From NCBI GenBank assembly GCA_015680685.1, contig MNCI01009243.1, positions 5,529-36,337 of the forward strand: a DNA stretch of 30,809 nucleotides, in the 5' to 3' direction. The stretch is from Gnetum montanum. Taxonomy: Eukaryota > Streptophyta > Gnetopsida > Gnetales > Gnetaceae. Numbering within the stretch: the first letter of the stretch is position 1; each line of letters starts with the position of its first letter. The notes beneath the pieces were generated by a model, which saw only the letters and a program-made list of their open reading frames with translations, did not search any database and was not told where the DNA came from. The translations under genes and the position numbers were made by a program. Below are positions 29,208 through 30,809 of the stretch, piece after piece.

Positions 29208-30098
29208 TCAGCATAGGTGGCCATCTCCCCCATGACTGAGTTGTAAGGGAGAGATCCGAAATAATGAGCATCTACTTGAATTTCTTAGAAGTGCCCAACT
29301 TCTCTCAATTGATGATCTTAGATTAAGGGGTGGAATTTGGTGACGTTCATATTTCAATGTGTCTATGCCTTCATTGTTATGGGCATGGGTTTCCTCAATT
29401 CGTTCCATGCACATTTTTCTGCTCCTTTGAGCTGTTAACCATGGGGTGTCTACTACTTCTTGTGTGGTTGCTACATATAGGCATCTTTGGTTCAAAGTTT
29501 CATGGGCACACTTGTTACATGGAGACGTTTCCTCCATGTCATCACCTGATGAATCACTATATGTGATGCATGGAACTTTCCTCTTCTTGATCTTTCCACA
29601 TATGTTTATCTTAGAGATTTCCAAGGAAAGATTGTGGATCCTAAGGCATGCGTCTACTGTACTAAGCCATGCCCTTCCCATAATGATTGGGAAGTCCCCT
29701 TCATTGTTGTTAACTTCGATCACGAGAAAATCAGCTGGGCAGGACCAACCACACACGGTGGTAATAATGTCCTCCACCAAGCCCAAGGGAATGGTGATGG
29801 ACTAGTCTGCCAGCTCTAGTTGAATGTTGCTCTTCTTAAGTTGGGGTAGGTTCCAGGCATGATACATCTCTTGTGAAATTAAGTTGACTCCAGAACCTGA
29901 GTCAAGAAGAGCCCTATGTGGTTCATTTCCAGCAATCTGTAAATAGATTAGGGGACTCCCAAGGTCAGTTAGTTTCCTAGGAAGGTGGCCTACCTTAATC
30001 CAATCGGTTATGGTATGTGTTAACATAATTGTATGCGTTACGCTCTGTTGGACTGAAGGGTGCTCCGAAGTATTAGATGGTGATGGAGGAGTGTACAT
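29208..30098 (-). pseudogene. Aspartic protease of element 3 with a foreign tail from the deletion
   Basis: One frame runs from 30440 to 29208 with only two stops. The core reads PHRALLDSGSGVNLISQEMY; the triad D-S-G is intact (Asp 29901-29903). TAG at 29802-29804 interrupts after ELAD, at the same place as in element 1. Past it the protease continues (GLVEDIITTVCGWSCPADFL, GRAWLSTVDACLRIHNL, CITYSDSSGDD). The last 25 or so codons, across the junction near 29270, come from post-pol sequence, so the C-terminus is a deletion by-product. A one-base shift near 29310 also separates it from the element 1 frame. Confidence 0.85.
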
Positions 30099-30809
30099 GG
30101 CCTTAACTGCTTGTTGTTGTGAGAGTTTATCTGGGCTTTTGGTTCTGAAGTAAGGTCTTCTCTTTTTACAGTTGTTAGAACTAGCAGCAAGTTGGATATT
30201 TACAGCTCTCCCAGTGTGACATTGCTACGGTTGAGGAGGAAGTTCCCCTTGCATTTTTGGAGAAGGAGGTGTTATGGGAACTACTTGTGGTGGAAGAGGT
30301 GTGGATGGATTAGGAGGATGGAGCGAGTGTGAGATGTCTCCCAGAGGAGAAGGAGTCCTTCTGAAGTACTCCTGAACTTGGTAGTGACGGTTGGGAGTTG
30401 CGTGACCCATAGAGTCACTTGGAGAAATCGGTTGCTGCACATAATAACCATAATGATCTGGCTACCGGTAAGGGTACTATTGTGTTGGTGGTGGCATCCC
30501 CATGACTTTGGGTATTGCCACTGCTGATGCTGTCCGATGGGCTCTGGGGGAGTTCCACTTGGATAATACGTTAGTGGTTGGTGGAACTACCTTGGGTTAC
30601 CTTGTGGATAAGGTAACCTTCGAGGTGTTTGCCATTGGTTAAGTCTTGGATTAAGCGCATACACCCCAGACTCCTGCAGATGTGAGATAACAGGGCAACA
30701 TCCCTTAGGATGTTCATAGTAGCAGACCCCACATCCACTATCATCATTTGAATCAGAATCCTCACCCACATCGGAGTTAGTGATTTTTCCCTTACCCTTG
30801 TTATGTGCA
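30099..30809 (-). pseudogene. gag: gag C-terminal part of element 3
   Basis: On the minus strand the window edge opens in a Lys/Gly-rich linker, then DSDSNDDSGCGVCYYEHPKG leads into the Cys/His motif (30724-30680), the RRLPYPQGNPR block and a Pro/Gln/Ser-rich tail (30440-30225, TPSPLGDISHSLHPPNPS). A frame change lies between 30587 and 30440, and TAG 30225-30227 falls where element 1 has CAG. The capsid domain is to the right of the window. The tail continues in frame into the protease. Confidence 0.85.
30680..30724 (-). other. Gag Cys/His motif, copy in element 3
   Basis: CYYEHPKGCCPVISH, followed by LQESGVYALNPR; identical spacing to the other two copies. Confidence 0.6.

Larger units (their letters stand above)
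27291..29268 (-). other. Post-pol region of element 3
   Basis: Homologous to 5265-7203 of element 1 over its whole length. On the minus strand it has T-rich repeats (29180-29071), a small frame at 28964-28773, a possible splice donor AAG|GTATGTTT (boundary 28918/28917), and a possible acceptor TTGTGTTGTGTGTGCAG (boundary 27638/27637) directly before an ATG with 62 open codons (27637-27449). Plus-strand frames here, such as 28371-28712, are antisense and have no support. Confidence 0.65.
26488..30809 (-). mobile_element. Element 3: gag-protease-only deletion derivative of the same gypsy family
   Basis: Read on the minus strand: gag (running off the window at 30809), protease, a deletion junction near 29270, the post-pol region, polypurine tract and 3' LTR (27273-26488). 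RT, RNase H and integrase are absent: the sequence jumps from the equivalent of base 2409 to about base 5265 of element 1. It is inserted in element 2 in opposite orientation; the left flank CACAT (26483-26487) is the expected 5-bp target duplication, its partner being outside the window. Confidence 0.92.

Noticed and set aside
29330-29819. Plus-strand frames of 61 to 119 codons
   Set aside because: Antisense shadows of the protease of element 3, whose minus-strand residues match elements 1 and 2.
1-30809. CRISPR array, bacterial-type operon or defence system
   Set aside because: No regularly spaced repeats with unique spacers, no ribosome binding sites and no prokaryotic gene packing. All long coding traces belong to plant retroelements.
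1-30809. Host tRNA, rRNA or snRNA genes
   Set aside because: Only tRNA-like SINE heads with decayed boxes were seen; none folds as a complete tRNA by eye.

Overview
The window looks like a repeat-dense intergenic block of a land-plant nuclear genome, and I found no intact host gene. The evidence is: three copies of one Ty3/gypsy family with Athila-like features (FMDD reverse-transcriptase motif, D-D-35-E integrase, a tRNA-Asp-like primer binding site, no chromodomain, about 2 kb of untranslatable sequence after integrase); an L1-type LINE with an RVT zinc-binding domain; tRNA-derived SINE-like repeats; and a Ty1/copia relic primed by initiator-Met tRNA. Codons and spacers are AT-rich, and every coding region is broken by stops or frameshifts. 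The species cannot be told from the sequence.

Layout. 1-8028 (+): element 1, a gypsy copy with gag, protease, reverse transcriptase, RNase H, integrase, a post-pol region and its 3' LTR (7218-8028); its 5' LTR lies outside the window. It sits in an older related LTR, whose remnant follows at 8029-8260. 8277-12845: SINE-like copy 1, a tandem array of about 480-bp units carrying a small LINE ORF1-like peptide, a decayed LINE ORF2 (endonuclease, start of RT, RVT zinc-binding domain), and SINE-like copy 2 with target duplications. 13700-16020 (-): a Ty1/copia relic (LTR, PBS, gag and protease traces), interrupted at 14416-14779 by a GC-rich retroposon with a T-tract and a 16-bp target duplication; a 38-base assembly gap lies inside it. 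16021-17168: AT-rich, nothing recognised. 17169-26487 (+): element 2, the oldest and most decayed gypsy copy, with 5' LTR, PBS, gag and pol. Its gag is split near the start codon by a solo LTR (18031-18828) with a perfect 5-bp duplication, and its 3' end is cut by element 3. 26488-30809 (-): element 3, a relative in opposite orientation that keeps gag, protease, post-pol region and 3' LTR but has lost RT, RNase H and integrase in one deletion (junction near 29270).

Relative order: element 2 inserted first, then the solo-LTR parent and element 3 inserted into it; element 1 inserted independently into an older LTR. The most interesting signals are a conserved non-canonical Cys/His motif in Gag (C-x3-H-x3-C-C-x4-H) shared by all three copies, a 14-bp-spaced GATATC array in the LTR promoters that one LTR has lost, the gag-protease-only deletion derivative, stop codons at the same glutamine positions in different copies, and the duplicated LINE peptide. 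I did not find a convincing new cellular system such as a defence locus, RNA gene or host operon.
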